Source: G965237725 sp965237725 (GTDB taxonomy: Bacteria > Pseudomonadota > Gammaproteobacteria > Arenicellales > Poriferihabitantaceae). From it: a DNA stretch of 64,000 nt. The position numbers and the translations under genes were made by a program. How positions within the stretch are numbered: position 1 is the first letter of the stretch; each line of letters starts with the position of its first letter. Shown piece by piece: positions 43,503 through 53,251 of the stretch. The DNA lies in assembly GCA_965237725.1 (NCBI GenBank), contig OZ250151.1, positions 3,348,001 to 3,412,000 on the forward strand, read 5' to 3'. Under the pieces are notes generated by a model that saw only the letters and a list, made by a program, of their open reading frames with translations, was not told the DNA's origin and searched no databases.

Positions 43503-44623
43503 CCTCGAGACTACCGTTAACAAGTTCAAAGCGCTGGGTGGTAAAAATTGGCACATCGCTATTGACCGATGCCCAGTCTGGCCTGAATCAGGGGGCAATC
43601 AATTCATGGGTTGAGCAAATTGTTGAGCTCAAAGCCCAAGGTATCGATATCGTGCTGGTTTCTTCGGGCTCCATTGGCGAAGGTATGCGCCGACTGGGAT
43701 GGGATAGTCGGCCGGGAGATGTGCATAAACTACAAACCGCTGCAGCAGTTGGACAGATGGGACTGGTTCAGAGCTATGAAGCCGCATTTCAGAAACATAG
43801 TATCTTAACCGCCCAGATATTACTTACTCATGCCGATCTTGCCAATCGTCAACGATATCTCAATGCCAGAAGCACGTTGCGGGAATTGTTGACCCTCGGC
43901 GTCGTACCCATTGCCAATGAAAATGATGCGGTGGTCAACGAAGAAATCCGGTTTGGTGATAACGATACCCTGGCCGCATTGGTTGCTAATCTGGTGGAGG
44001 CAGAATGTCTGGTGCTACTCACCGACCAACTGGGTTTGTTTGATCAGGACCCACGCTCGAGTGAATCGGCAAAACTAATTCAATATGGCAGAGCTGATGA
44101 CCCGTCGCTATTGTCAAAAGCGGGGTCAGCGGGTGTGCTCGGCAGCGGTGGTATGGTGACAAAAATTAAGGCCGCACAAAAGGCATCGGGCTCTGGCGCA
44201 ACCACAGTAATTGCATCTGGGCTGGAAGATAAAATCTTAACTCGACTTCGCTCGGGAGAGGAACTGGGCACGCTGCTGGAGCCAGGCAGTGAACGCATCG
44301 TTGCAAGAAAACAGTGGCTGGCCGGGCAATTACGCGGCAATGGAAAATTGGTACTGGATAATGGCGCGGTAAGTGTTTTAAAAAAATCTGGTCGCAGTCT
44401 GTTGCCCATTGGGGTAACCGCGGTAGAGGGTTCTTTTACCCGGGGAGAAATCGTGATATGCGTGGATCAAACTGGCAATGAAATAGCCCGGGGCCTGGTT
44501 AACTACAATGCTGACGAAGCCGGGAAAATAATTGGCTTCCCCAGCAATAAAATTGAATCTATTCTGGGTTACTGCGGTGAAAGTGAGTTAATTCATCGGG
44601 ACAATATCGCCATAACGGCGTGA
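43499..44623 (+). CDS. proB: glutamate 5-kinase
   Basis: Protein of 374 residues, with an amino acid kinase domain (V-V-K-I-G-T-S-L-L near 14, S-S-G-S-I-G, N-E-N-D-A-V, F-G-D-N-D) and a C-terminal PUA domain from about 275. It phosphorylates glutamate for proline synthesis. Overlaps obg by 4 bases; proA is not in the window. Confidence 0.95.
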   Translation: MTSRLPLTSSKRWVVKIGTSLLTDAQSGLNQGAINSWVEQIVELKAQGIDIVLVSSGSIGEGMRRLGWDSRPGDVHKLQTAAAVGQMGLVQSYEAAFQKHSILTAQILLTHADLANRQRYLNARSTLRELLTLGVVPIANENDAVVNEEIRFGDNDTLAALVANLVEAECLVLLTDQLGLFDQDPRSSESAKLIQYGRADDPSLLSKAGSAGVLGSGGMVTKIKAAQKASGSGATTVIASGLEDKILTRLRSGEELGTLLEPGSERIVARKQWLAGQLRGNGKLVLDNGAVSVLKKSGRSLLPIGVTAVEGSFTRGEIVICVDQTGNEIARGLVNYNADEAGKIIGFPSNKIESILGYCGESELIHRDNIAITA

Positions 44624-44855
44624 ATATGAACCCGGATGTTACCAGCAGAGCTGCGGGCACTATTTGTTATAAAATGAATTCAGACCCGAGGTGTTGGCCT
44701 ATAATGACTAGCGTGATTGGAATTTTTCTGGGCTCAGGTTTAGAGCGGGGTTTCGGCGAGGGTGTCGGCCAAGGTTACGGCCAAGGCAAGGGCAAGGAGA
44801 TTGCTTGTGACTCAGATCGTAGCTGGAATTACGATGACAGTCGCGGAATGAAAAT

Positions 44856-45122
44856 TTACGCGCTTAGCCCTCTTAGCCGGTCATTTAAACGGCTTTTTAG
44901 ACGAGCGGCACGATTTTTGTGGTGCAGGCCTTTGGAAACCGCACGATCGATATTTGAAACAGCGGCCTTATATGCCGTTGTGGCTTCGTCTTTATTACTT
45001 TCGCTAATCAGCTTTAATAACTTTTTAATTGATGAGCGCAGTGTAGAACGCTGGCCCATATTAGTTTGTCGACGTTTGATATTTTGTCGAGCGCGCTTTC
45101 TTGCTTGGGGTGTATTAGCCAA
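44856..45122 (-). CDS. rpsT: 30S ribosomal protein S20
   Basis: Protein of 88 residues, the usual length, opening M-A-N-T-P-Q-A-R-K-R-A-R-Q and rich in Lys/Arg/Ala helices, with the K-G-L-H-H-K-N-R-A-A-R-L-K-S-R-L end. It binds the 5' domain of 16S rRNA. It lies alone on the minus strand, divergent from murJ, a gammaproteobacterial hallmark. Confidence 0.96.
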   Translation of the reverse strand: MANTPQARKRARQNIKRRQTNMGQRSTLRSSIKKLLKLISESNKDEATTAYKAAVSNIDRAVSKGLHHKNRAARLKSRLNDRLRGLSA

Positions 45123-45250
45123 TGGTTCTCCTCAATTATTTAAAAAGGGGTTAAATGCTGTTTTGCGGACGCGGAATATCGTCAATTTTGCTTCGAAAGT
45201 CAAGTCCAGTATGACAATATTCGGTTGGAAATTAACAGTTTAGAAGAATA

Positions 45251-46810
45251 ATGTCTGCAAAGCTACTCAAGTCAATGTCCGTGGTCGGCTCCATGACCCT
45301 GGTATCCCGAATTCTTGGGCTGATCAGGGATGTGGTGTTTGCCAATATTCTCGGCGACAAGGCAGCAGCAGACGTCTTTTTCGTTGCTTTTCGCATTCCC
45401 AACTTCTTTCGCAGGATTTTTGGTGAGGGCGCATTTGCCGCCGCGTTTGTGCCCGTATTTACCGAATATCGACTCAATCATTCGCATTCTGATACTACCC
45501 GTTTCCTGCAGCTGCTATATGGTCGATTCGGCTTGATTTTGCTCGCCGTCACGGTATTGGGCGTGGTGTTTGCGCCTGCTCTGGTTACGGTGCTTGCCGC
45601 AGGATTTCTTGATCAACCAGAAAAATTTGACCTTGCTGTTCGTGCGACCCGAATCACCTTTCCCTATATATTTTTCATTTCCTTTGTTGCCCTAGCTGGC
45701 GGCATGCTCAATACCTGTGGGCGATTTGCAGCCCCCGCTGTAACGCCAGTTCTTCTAAACATCTGTCTAATTGGCGCTGCGTTATTCGTGGTGCCCATGG
45801 TGAGCAGCTCCCCCATTGGATTGTCCATTGGGGTATTGGCTGCCGGGTTTGTGCAATTATTATTCCAGTTGCCCTTTGTAAAAAAGGAAAAACTGACCAT
45901 CAGACCCCGAGTTGTAAAACGTGCTGAGGACCAGGTCGGAATTGACGGTACGGTTAAAGTATTCAAATTAACCCTGCCAGCCATATTCGGCGTATCCGTG
46001 GCTCAGATTAATATTATCGTTAATACGGTGCTGGCCTCGTTTCTGTCCACTGGCAGTATTTCATGGCTTTATTATTCCGATCGACTGATGGAATTCCCAG
46101 TAGGGGTTTTTGGAATTGCATTGAGTACTGCATTATTACCCCATTTATCGAAACAACATCACAGCCAGCCCAATGTGGATTTTACCAAGGCATTGAACTG
46201 GGCTATGCGCTGGGTTTGCCTTGTTTGCTTTCCCGCGGCTGTGGGACTGATTGTGCTGGCAAAACCCATTGTTACCGCGATTTATTTTCATGGTGACTTC
46301 ACTGCCAATGGGGTTGATATGACCGTAGCCGCGCTAATTGCCTATTCATTTGGTCTGCTACCCATTGTCATGGTAAAGGCACTGGCACCAGGGTTTTATG
46401 CCCGGCAGAATACAAAAACCCCGGTCAGAGTAGGCATGATTGCCATGGGGTTGAATATCGTATTAAGTCTGGCGTTGGTGACTCATTTTAAACACGTCGG
46501 TTTAGCCATGGCGACCTCAATTTCCGCAGTGGCTAATTCCGGTTTATTATATTTTTTGCTTCGAAAAGAAAAAGTATTTATTCCCGAGCCGGGTTGGTTA
46601 TTATTGCTAATTAAAATTATTATCAGCTCAACCGCAATGGGCGTTGCCGTATGGTGGTTTATGGGCGATGGTGATCAGTGGTTGACTATGAGTATTTGGA
46701 GTCGAGTGGTAAAACTTGGGCTTTTACTCGGATTGGGCGGTCTGGTGTATTTTGTAATTTTGTTGGCTTTTGGGCTAAAACCAAAATCATTTTTGTTGGC
46801 GAAAGAATAG
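45251..46810 (+). CDS. murJ: lipid II flippase MurJ
   Basis: Protein of 519 residues with about fourteen membrane helices. The start S-M-T-L-V-S-R-I-L-G-L-I-R-D and conserved arginines, then F-F-R-R-I-F-G-E-G-A-F and the aspartate-bearing Y-Y-S-D-R-L-M-E-F-P block are MurJ hallmarks. It flips lipid II across the inner membrane for peptidoglycan synthesis. Followed 20 bases later by ribF. Confidence 0.95.
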   Translation: MSAKLLKSMSVVGSMTLVSRILGLIRDVVFANILGDKAAADVFFVAFRIPNFFRRIFGEGAFAAAFVPVFTEYRLNHSHSDTTRFLQLLYGRFGLILLAVTVLGVVFAPALVTVLAAGFLDQPEKFDLAVRATRITFPYIFFISFVALAGGMLNTCGRFAAPAVTPVLLNICLIGAALFVVPMVSSSPIGLSIGVLAAGFVQLLFQLPFVKKEKLTIRPRVVKRAEDQVGIDGTVKVFKLTLPAIFGVSVAQINIIVNTVLASFLSTGSISWLYYSDRLMEFPVGVFGIALSTALLPHLSKQHHSQPNVDFTKALNWAMRWVCLVCFPAAVGLIVLAKPIVTAIYFHGDFTANGVDMTVAALIAYSFGLLPIVMVKALAPGFYARQNTKTPVRVGMIAMGLNIVLSLALVTHFKHVGLAMATSISAVANSGLLYFLLRKEKVFIPEPGWLLLLIKIIISSTAMGVAVWWFMGDGDQWLTMSIWSRVVKLGLLLGLGGLVYFVILLAFGLKPKSFLLAKE

Positions 46811-46830
46811 AAGCATAAAATATTGAAGCA

Positions 46831-47772
46831 ATGAAGTTATCGAGAACAATTAACAAACACAGCGTTCAACGACTGAGCCTCGAATCCGGTTGCGTAGTTA
46901 CCATCGGTAACTATGATGGCGTGCACCTGGGTCATCAGAAAATTCTCGCCCGATTGACGCAATTGAGCGTTGAGTTAAATTTACCTGCAGTTGTAATGAC
47001 ATTTTCACCCAGCCCAGAAGCGTTTTTTCAGGGTGACAATGCCGCACCCAGATTAACCACGGTTAGTAGTCGATTTTTTGCAATGCAGAATCTGGGCATC
47101 GATATCATGGTTGCCCTTGCATTCAATAAAAAACTGTCCAAAACCAGCGCGGAAGACTTTATCCAGAAATATTTAGTGGACGGTTTAAATGCAAAAACTA
47201 TTCTGATTGGCGACGACTTCAAGTTTGGCACCGGGCGAAAAGGGGATTATGGATTATTAAAACGATCAGAGGAAATATTTGGATTCAAGGTTGAAAAAAC
47301 CGAAACTGTTTTAAGTGACGATCAACGGATCAGTAGTTCAAGAGTCCGCCAATGTTTGACCGACGGAAACTTTACCGCTGCTAAAGCATTATTGGGACGG
47401 GCTTATGCCATAACCGGTCGGGTTACCCACGGCGACAAGCGTGGCAGGGAATGGGGTTTTCCCACACTGAATATACCGATTAATCGTAAACCGCCGTTCA
47501 CCGGGGTATATGCAGTTAACGTGGATGGCATTGGAGACAAGCCTGTTTTCGGCGTTGCCAACCTGGGTGTGCGCCCCACCGTAGATGGCATGAAACGACT
47601 ACTGGAAGTTCATTTATTTGAATTTAATAAAAATATTTATGGAAGCCGGGTTTGTGTGGAGTTTGTAGAAAAAATTCGAGATGAAAAAAAGTTTGATTCC
47701 TTCGATGAACTAAAAGCACAAATACTGCGCGATTGCGAAGTCGCCAAAACAATAATGGAAAAACGCGTTTAA
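46831..47772 (+). CDS. ribF: bifunctional riboflavin kinase / FAD synthetase
   Basis: Protein of 313 residues. N-terminal FAD synthetase domain with the nucleotidyl transfer motif G-N-Y-D-G-V-H-L-G-H near 27-36 and I-S-S-S-R-V-R; C-terminal flavokinase domain with W-G-F-P-T-L-N-I and G-V-A-N-L-G-V-R-P. It makes FMN and FAD. lspA follows after 33 bases; ileS, normally between them, is absent. Confidence 0.95.
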   Translation: MKLSRTINKHSVQRLSLESGCVVTIGNYDGVHLGHQKILARLTQLSVELNLPAVVMTFSPSPEAFFQGDNAAPRLTTVSSRFFAMQNLGIDIMVALAFNKKLSKTSAEDFIQKYLVDGLNAKTILIGDDFKFGTGRKGDYGLLKRSEEIFGFKVEKTETVLSDDQRISSSRVRQCLTDGNFTAAKALLGRAYAITGRVTHGDKRGREWGFPTLNIPINRKPPFTGVYAVNVDGIGDKPVFGVANLGVRPTVDGMKRLLEVHLFEFNKNIYGSRVCVEFVEKIRDEKKFDSFDELKAQILRDCEVAKTIMEKRV

Positions 47773-47805
47773 ATTCAAAGCTCAGGTAATGGCAAAGCAA
47801 AGGTA

Positions 47806-48291
47806 ATGGAAAAATCAATCTCAGTCTATATGCGATACGTTTTAGTGGCAGTGGTTATTGTCATTGTGGATCAGGTTACCAAAAAGATCGCGTACACTAA
47901 TTTGTTGGGCCAGGCGCCTGTGGATGTATTTTCGTTTTTGCAGTGGGCGCTGGTTTTTAATCGCGGTGCCGCCTTTGGGTTTCTCAATGAGGCAGGGGGA
48001 GTGCAGCATTATTTTTTCTCTGGTCTCGCCATGGTTGTTTCCGTGGTGCTTCTGGTATGGTTGTGGCGATCGTTTACAACCAACAAACTATTATCTTGGG
48101 GGCTGGTTCTGGTTCTCGGTGGTGCCCTTGGTAATTTGATTGATCGGCTGATATATCAATTTGTCATCGATTTTATTTATTTTCATTATCAGGACTGGTA
48201 TTTCCCCGCATTTAACATCGCAGATTCCGCGATAACCCTGGGGGCTATTTGTTTAATTGCAGATAGTATTGGAATTGGCCAAAAAGACTAA
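47806..48291 (+). CDS. lspA: lipoprotein signal peptidase
   Basis: Protein of 161 residues with four transmembrane helices and the two catalytic aspartates in N-L-I-D-R-L near 111 and F-N-I-A-D-S-A-I near 135. It cleaves the signal peptide of diacylated prolipoproteins in the inner membrane. ispH follows 48 bases later, without the fkpB gene seen in E. coli. Confidence 0.96.
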   Translation: MEKSISVYMRYVLVAVVIVIVDQVTKKIAYTNLLGQAPVDVFSFLQWALVFNRGAAFGFLNEAGGVQHYFFSGLAMVVSVVLLVWLWRSFTTNKLLSWGLVLVLGGALGNLIDRLIYQFVIDFIYFHYQDWYFPAFNIADSAITLGAICLIADSIGIGQKD

Positions 48292-48339
48292 TTGCTATTC
48301 AGGTTTCCAATAATATTAGACTAGCTGTAAACTAAACCT

Positions 48340-49290
48340 ATGACTATTCAGGTAATGCTTGCGAATCCCCGGGGATTTTGTGCCGGTGTGGACCGCGCAA
48401 TCGAAATTGTCGAACGTGCATTGAAAAAATATGGTGCGCCAATCTATGTTCGCCACGAAGTTGTACATAACAAATTTGTTGTAAATAATCTGCGCGACAA
48501 GGGCGCGGTATTTGTTGATGAGCTCGATGAGATTCCAGAGCATTCGACGGTGGTATTCAGTGCCCACGGCGTTTCCCAGGCGGTACGCTTGGAAGCGGAG
48601 TCACGAAATTTGAATGTGTTTGATGCCACTTGCCCGCTGGTGACGAAAGTGCATATCGAGGTTAAAAAGTATCGGCAACAAGGATTGGAAATATTATTAA
48701 TTGGCCATGCGGGCCATCCCGAAGTGGAAGGCACTATGGGCCAGGCGGATGGTGGAATTCATCTCATCGAAAAACTTGAAGATGTCGCAAATCTCCAAGT
48801 CAACGATCCGGACAAACTGGCTTATGTCAGTCAAACAACTTTGTCCATGGACGACACAGCGAAAATCGTTGATGCACTCAGGTTGCGTTTTCCAAATATC
48901 AATGGGCCGAAAAAGGATGATATTTGTTACGCTACGCAAAACCGTCAGGATGCAGTAAAAAAACTGGTAGACAAATGTGACGTCGTGTTTGTTGTGGGCT
49001 CGCCAAATAGTTCTAACTCGAACAGGCTGCGAGAAATTGCTGAGATTCGGGATGTGCCAGCTTATCTAATCGATGGGCCAGAAGAAATTGAGCAAGAATG
49101 GCTTGAAGGTAAGTCCTGTGCTGGGGTTACCGCTGGTGCATCTGCTCCCGAGTCGCTCGTCACCGAGGTTGTGGGGCGATTAAATTCAAGCAATACCATG
49201 GCCATTGAGCTGGATGGCCCGCCGGAAAATATATCTTTTTCATTGCCGGTCAAACTGCGGGAAGAGAGCGATACTGCAGGCACGATTTAG
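48340..49290 (+). CDS. ispH: 4-hydroxy-3-methylbut-2-enyl diphosphate reductase
   Basis: Protein of 316 residues with three iron-sulfur cysteines: N-P-R-G-F-C-A-G-V near the start, D-A-T-C-P-L-V near 96 and the C-terminal S-C-A-G-V-T-A-G-A-S. The E-x-T-like active site lies in Y-A-T-Q-N. It makes IPP and DMAPP in the MEP pathway. Last gene of the murJ-ribF-lspA-ispH block, 79 bases before tRNA-Thr. Confidence 0.96.
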   Translation: MTIQVMLANPRGFCAGVDRAIEIVERALKKYGAPIYVRHEVVHNKFVVNNLRDKGAVFVDELDEIPEHSTVVFSAHGVSQAVRLEAESRNLNVFDATCPLVTKVHIEVKKYRQQGLEILLIGHAGHPEVEGTMGQADGGIHLIEKLEDVANLQVNDPDKLAYVSQTTLSMDDTAKIVDALRLRFPNINGPKKDDICYATQNRQDAVKKLVDKCDVVFVVGSPNSSNSNRLREIAEIRDVPAYLIDGPEEIEQEWLEGKSCAGVTAGASAPESLVTEVVGRLNSSNTMAIELDGPPENISFSLPVKLREESDTAGTI

Positions 49291-49369
49291 TCAGCCAGAA
49301 TAATTTTTGGTGATTTGCCGTAGATCAAAGCCTCATTCAAATCTATGATCCGCAATATATTTTAGATAC

Positions 49370-49445
<76 letters not shown>

Positions 49446-49467
49446 ATATATTGTGGGTGTATACCGA

Positions 49468-50737
49468 TGAGATAGGTAACAGTTCATACCGAAGACATAG
49501 GTAACACTTTAGGCATGAAGGGATTCGTTGCCGGTTGAACTTTGTTTTCGTCTTCGTCAAAGAATCCTATATCAAATTGCATGAAACTCACAAGCCATAT
49601 TTTGTCGCTGACTTCAGTGATTCCTACCGTTTGTCCTGCAAACACGCTACTTAAGTTAATTTTTCTACTGCCAATACAAATTCGTCCACACTGAGTCACT
49701 TGAATGGATTTGTCGTGGAACGGATATTCAGGCTCATCTAGCGGTCGGTAAACTCTGGCTGAAGGTGTATATACTTCCCCTGGATACTTCATATTCAAGG
49801 CCTCATGAGGACGGTCATGATTGTAAATATCCTGGAAGTCGTCAAGTTTGCTTTGCTGTTGCAGGAAGTTATAACCAGGGGGTTTGGTGGCCTCTTTTTT
49901 AAGGGTGAGATGCATCCGTTCATGTCGCCCATTTTGCTCAGGGTGTCCAGGCTTGATACGTTCGATACTAATCCCCAGGCGGAGCCACCATATTGATAAT
50001 CGACTTAATCCAAATAACGCATTGGGTGCTGAGAATGGCACACCGTTATCGGTACGAATGGCATCAGGCAGCCCGTATTCCCTGAAGGCCTGCTCGAATA
50101 CAGTGAAGGCGGTGATGGCCTTGGTTGACTCCAGTCCGTCACAGGCAAGCAGATAGCGCGAGTGGTAATCCGTGATGGTCAGCGGGTAACAGTACTTGTG
50201 ATTTCCTAGCCTAAATTCGCCCTTATAGTCCGCACACCATAATCCATTGGGTCGTTTAACATCTTGTAATGGTGTCCCTTTGGCTTTGTATCGCCTAGTT
50301 TTACGACGTATGACTAGGCCATGTCGATCCAGTACCGCATGGACCGTACTTTTGGCAGGGGGTTTTACATTGGGATAAGCTCGGATTAGCTTTTCCCGAA
50401 TCTTCGGTGCACCCCAACTGGGTCGATGCTTCTTGGTTCGAAGAATGAATCGTTCTATCTGAAAAGGAATCTGATTGCCGGGTCGAATAGGCCGTTGGCT
50501 GCGATTGGCTAATCCTTCCAGACCACAGTCTTTGTAACGATTGAATATCTTGTAGCCCGTCTTACGTGAAATACCAAACTCACGACACAGACCGGCCATC
50601 TGTTCACCGTCTAATAATCTTGCTACGAACTTTATTCTTTCATCCATCAGGTTACTCAATTGCCAAGGCATTGGGATTCCTCCAAAACCTCAATTGTGTA
50701 ACCTATCTCTCCGGTATAATCTGTAACCTATCTGTCA
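49468..50737 (-). mobile_element. IS481-like insertion sequence
   Basis: Imperfect terminal inverted repeats of about 40 bases flank the transposase: left end starts TGAGATAGGTAACAG at 49468, right end (read inward) TGACAGATAGGTTACAG at 50737. Each end holds two spaced copies of ATAGGTWACA, a double transposase-binding site. I cannot see a clear target duplication. It is inserted between the tRNA and the integrase fragment and probably replaced the integrase C-terminus. Confidence 0.8.
49484..50671 (-). CDS. IS481-family transposase
   Basis: Protein of 395 residues: N-terminal helix-turn-helix (L-C-R-E-F-G-I-S-R-K-T-G-Y near 29-41), then an rve DDE domain with W-C-A-D-Y-K-G-E-F, R-T-D-N-G-V-P-F and the glutamate in H-P-E-Q-N-G-R-H-E-R. 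The frame is intact, so the element may still be active. It is oriented towards the tRNA and lies wholly within the terminal repeats. Confidence 0.92.
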   Translation of the reverse strand: MPWQLSNLMDERIKFVARLLDGEQMAGLCREFGISRKTGYKIFNRYKDCGLEGLANRSQRPIRPGNQIPFQIERFILRTKKHRPSWGAPKIREKLIRAYPNVKPPAKSTVHAVLDRHGLVIRRKTRRYKAKGTPLQDVKRPNGLWCADYKGEFRLGNHKYCYPLTITDYHSRYLLACDGLESTKAITAFTVFEQAFREYGLPDAIRTDNGVPFSAPNALFGLSRLSIWWLRLGISIERIKPGHPEQNGRHERMHLTLKKEATKPPGYNFLQQQSKLDDFQDIYNHDRPHEALNMKYPGEVYTPSARVYRPLDEPEYPFHDKSIQVTQCGRICIGSRKINLSSVFAGQTVGITEVSDKIWLVSFMQFDIGFFDEDENKVQPATNPFMPKVLPMSSV

Positions 50738-50911
50738 AGATGCACATGTTTAATATCAAATTGATACCTATTATTCCCTGAATTCTTTTCATGAATAGAA
50801 ATACGGTACTCAGATAGTACTCATACGAATTGCAATTTTTAAGTTTATATTTGCATCCCCCCCTGGTTTAGGCTGTTGATCATCTGACATACCTACAAGT
50901 AGCTAGGTGCG

Positions 50912-50947
50912 CTAACTAGTGCTGTTCTCTGGATTATAATTACTCAT
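50912..50947 (-). other. possible 11-codon reading frame with strong ribosome site
   Basis: An ATG at 50947 (minus strand) follows GAGGAG by 7 bases and reads M-S-N-Y-N-P-E-N-S-T-S then TAG. The diverged repeat at 62222-62330 has the same 12-codon length with TTT for the ATG and a stop at the same place. It may be a real small peptide or the remnant start of a lost gene. Confidence 0.25.
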
Positions 50948-51025
50948 TTCAAGACTCCTCTTAATACCGTTAAATTAACAGAAGTCTCTCTTAAGATTTA
51001 CATCATTTTGGCTTCATATCCTCTG
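50921..51025. repeat. diverged ~105-bp direct repeat, copy A
   Basis: The stretch from TTCTCTGGATTATAATTAC to TTTGGCTTCATATCC aligns along its length with 62222-62330 in the same orientation, with many substitutions. The two copies flank the cargo genes of the island. Copy A ends at the broken 3' end of the integrase fragment, whose last residues and stop it supplies. The 276-base gap 50738-51013 holds nothing else recognisable. Confidence 0.65.
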
Positions 51026-51286
51026 ACGGGAAACACCCCGTTCAATCTGTTCGCTATACATGCGAGAAAGCAAAGATATCACTCTGTTAGCAAGTATCGA
51101 TTTCGGGTGTTGCCGTAAATATGCTCCAACATGTATCGGCCTAACCGCATCTTGAGGCATAAACCCGAATACTGAGAGCAATCTGCCAGTAGGTTCTATT
51201 TGTCTTAAATACTCTTTTATTGTTCGAGGTTTTAGATCGAGTGGGTTTCTAGGGTCATTGAGCATCTTTCGGAAATTTTCAGCCAT
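51014..51286 (-). pseudogene. tyrosine recombinase (phage integrase), N-terminal fragment
   Basis: Ninety residues match the SAM-like core-binding domain of phage-type integrases (R-T-I-K-E-Y-L-R-Q-I-E-P, P-I-H-V-G-A-Y-L-R, N-R-V-I-S-L-L-S-R-M-Y near 65-78). The reading frame stops after ...E-R-G-V-S where the catalytic domain should begin; no catalytic Arg/Tyr is present. It points toward tRNA-Thr, the usual position of an island integrase, and was probably cut by the IS481-like element or a later deletion. Confidence 0.75.
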
Positions 51287-51387
51287 GCGATTGACTGTGG
51301 TTTCCAGTACGATAATTTATAATATCTTTGGAGTTATCTATTGTTTAAGCTATCATAATGTCATTCTTCACAAAATACTAAATTTTA

Positions 51388-52389
51388 GTGGTAAGTCAAA
51401 AATTACTCGGCACATTACGACCAACTGTTGGTGTGGTGGTTAATTATTATTGCAAAGACGGTGAGTTGGATAGCAGATATGTGCTACTCGACTGTACCAA
51501 ACTTGGTCTTCGCTTTTTGTCCTTTAGCGAAGATGTCAGCACGATTCTGCTGGTCGATGGCAGTCGAGAGGCTGATCCAGTGCTTCAAAAGAGTTGTGAA
51601 GAATTATCCGTTAAATATTTGCATTGTGGAAAGGAGCTTAGTTATGTCGAATCCTACAACATAGGGTGGCGCACCTTAAACGAAGACATTATTGCTCTGA
51701 TGGCCAATGATATTTTACCTTTTCCTATTGAGTCCATTGGGGTGTTAAGAGATTTTCTTATGAAGCCAGGCATAGGATGTGTATTTCCCTATCTCAGTAG
51801 CACCAGGCAATTTAATGACGAAGTTCAACAGCGCGGGTTTATAAATCGAGGGAGTATCACTTGTGAGCCAAGTTCAATGACCCTTAATCTCAATTTGTTT
51901 AAGAAACAAGTATTGGAAGAGATCGATGGACTGGACGAAAACTATCTCTTTGGTTTTCAAGAGCCAATATTATTATCAAAAATTCGTAATCTTGGCTGGA
52001 AAGCCGTTTTGGTGGGTAACACGCACGCATTTCATTGCGAGGAGTTAACGAAAATTCTTGGCGCAAGCTCATTAACTTATGAACATTACAAAGATGATAT
52101 TGAGAGGTGGTTTAATGAATTTACAGACTATGCTTCCCAACGAGGCGTTTCTAATATTGCTTTGTCCAAGACTCCGTTCTCTAGATCTCTAATTGTAAAA
52201 CAACTGTGGAGACTATCAGAATCCTTGCCATTCAAAAAGATTAGAGAATTTATTTCTACCTACCTTGTCTGGATTGAACCATGGATCACAAGGTACCCTT
52301 GTAAACAAGGAAAAGACTTCGAAACGTGTAGTGATCGAGACTATATCGCCAAACTAACAATAAAAAGAACTAAATTTAAACTAGACTAA
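51388..52389 (+). CDS. glycosyltransferase family 2-like protein
   Basis: Protein of 333 residues, start GTG at 51388. N-terminal V-G-V-V-V-N-Y-Y-C-K with later I-L-L-V-D-G-S resemble the nucleotide-sugar part of GT2; the acceptor half has F-K-K-Q-V-L-E-E-I-D-G-L-D-E-N-Y-L-F-G and G-W-K-A-V, the usual 'GGFDE...ED...Gw' layout. The Asp-x-Asp motif is not clear; M-A-N-D-I-L may replace it. First gene of the plus-strand cargo run. Sugar unknown. Confidence 0.6.
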   Translation: MVSQKLLGTLRPTVGVVVNYYCKDGELDSRYVLLDCTKLGLRFLSFSEDVSTILLVDGSREADPVLQKSCEELSVKYLHCGKELSYVESYNIGWRTLNEDIIALMANDILPFPIESIGVLRDFLMKPGIGCVFPYLSSTRQFNDEVQQRGFINRGSITCEPSSMTLNLNLFKKQVLEEIDGLDENYLFGFQEPILLSKIRNLGWKAVLVGNTHAFHCEELTKILGASSLTYEHYKDDIERWFNEFTDYASQRGVSNIALSKTPFSRSLIVKQLWRLSESLPFKKIREFISTYLVWIEPWITRYPCKQGKDFETCSDRDYIAKLTIKRTKFKLD

Positions 52390-52483
52390 TATCGCAAATT
52401 CAAAATAAACTAAATTGTATCTCGTTCTCAATTCATAGTGGTCCAAAGAGTTATTGAACTTCACGATTATCAATGCAATATTT

Positions 52484-53140
52484 ATGTTGTCCATTAAAAA
52501 CAATTTTCTATTTATTCATGTGCCGAAAACGGGGGGAAGTAGTGTTCAGCGAATGCTCGAAAAGTACTCTGAAGAAAGCATTATAAGTAGGAATAACATG
52601 CACAACTACACGGATCAAATTGAAGTATATAACGAAAAATATGGACTTTATAAACATACACCTTTAACTACCTATAAATCCGTATTGGAGAAACCCATAT
52701 TCGATAGTCTGTTTAAATTCTCAATATTGAGAAACCCTTGGGAAAGAATGATTTCATTTTACTTTTCACCTCATCGAGGATGCGTAACATGGGATAGAAA
52801 TGCATTTCTGAAATTAGTATTTATGGAACAAACTCACAGATTCTTTATTTGTGAAGATTCCCGTATCAACAAAAAGTTAAAACAAATCGGAATACATAAA
52901 CCTTTATGTGAAACTCCGCTTGATTTTGATATAGATTTTATAGCTCGTTTTGAGCATTTGCAAAAGGGCATCAATATAATATGCAAAAAAATTGGTGTTC
53001 CTGATGTTGCTTTGCCAAAAACCAATGTCTCCAGTCGTCAGCACTACAGCAAATACTATGATCAAGATTTAATTGACATTATTCGCAGAAAATTTTGGGA
53101 GGAGATACGGTTAGGTGGATATGAATTTAAGTTTAAGTAG
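52484..53140 (+). CDS. sulfotransferase (Sulfotransfer_2-like)
   Basis: Start taken at ATG 52484, giving M-L-S-I-K-N-N-F-L-F-I-H-V-P-K-T-G-G-S-S, the 5'-phosphosulfate loop of PAPS-dependent carbohydrate sulfotransferases; a TTG at 52454 would add ten residues. The 3'-phosphate site appears as L-R-N-P-W-E-R-M-I-S-F-Y near 85. It should move sulfate from PAPS to a sugar hydroxyl. About 219 residues. A second sulfotransferase with the same signature lies at 57109-57726. Confidence 0.8.
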   Translation: MLSIKNNFLFIHVPKTGGSSVQRMLEKYSEESIISRNNMHNYTDQIEVYNEKYGLYKHTPLTTYKSVLEKPIFDSLFKFSILRNPWERMISFYFSPHRGCVTWDRNAFLKLVFMEQTHRFFICEDSRINKKLKQIGIHKPLCETPLDFDIDFIARFEHLQKGINIICKKIGVPDVALPKTNVSSRQHYSKYYDQDLIDIIRRKFWEEIRLGGYEFKFK

Positions 53141-53251
53141 CTAAATCAAATGGTTAATGATTATATGAAAAGCCATTGACCTACTTGTAACGCCTTGTTA
53201 CTCTTGTCGTAGCTGAGGGGCACTACATATGACGAGGAGGTATGGTTTATT

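Noticed and set aside
44620..45243. 207-residue open frame after proB
   Set aside because: It overlaps rpsT on the other strand, has biased low-complexity translation and no family match; rpsT is certain.
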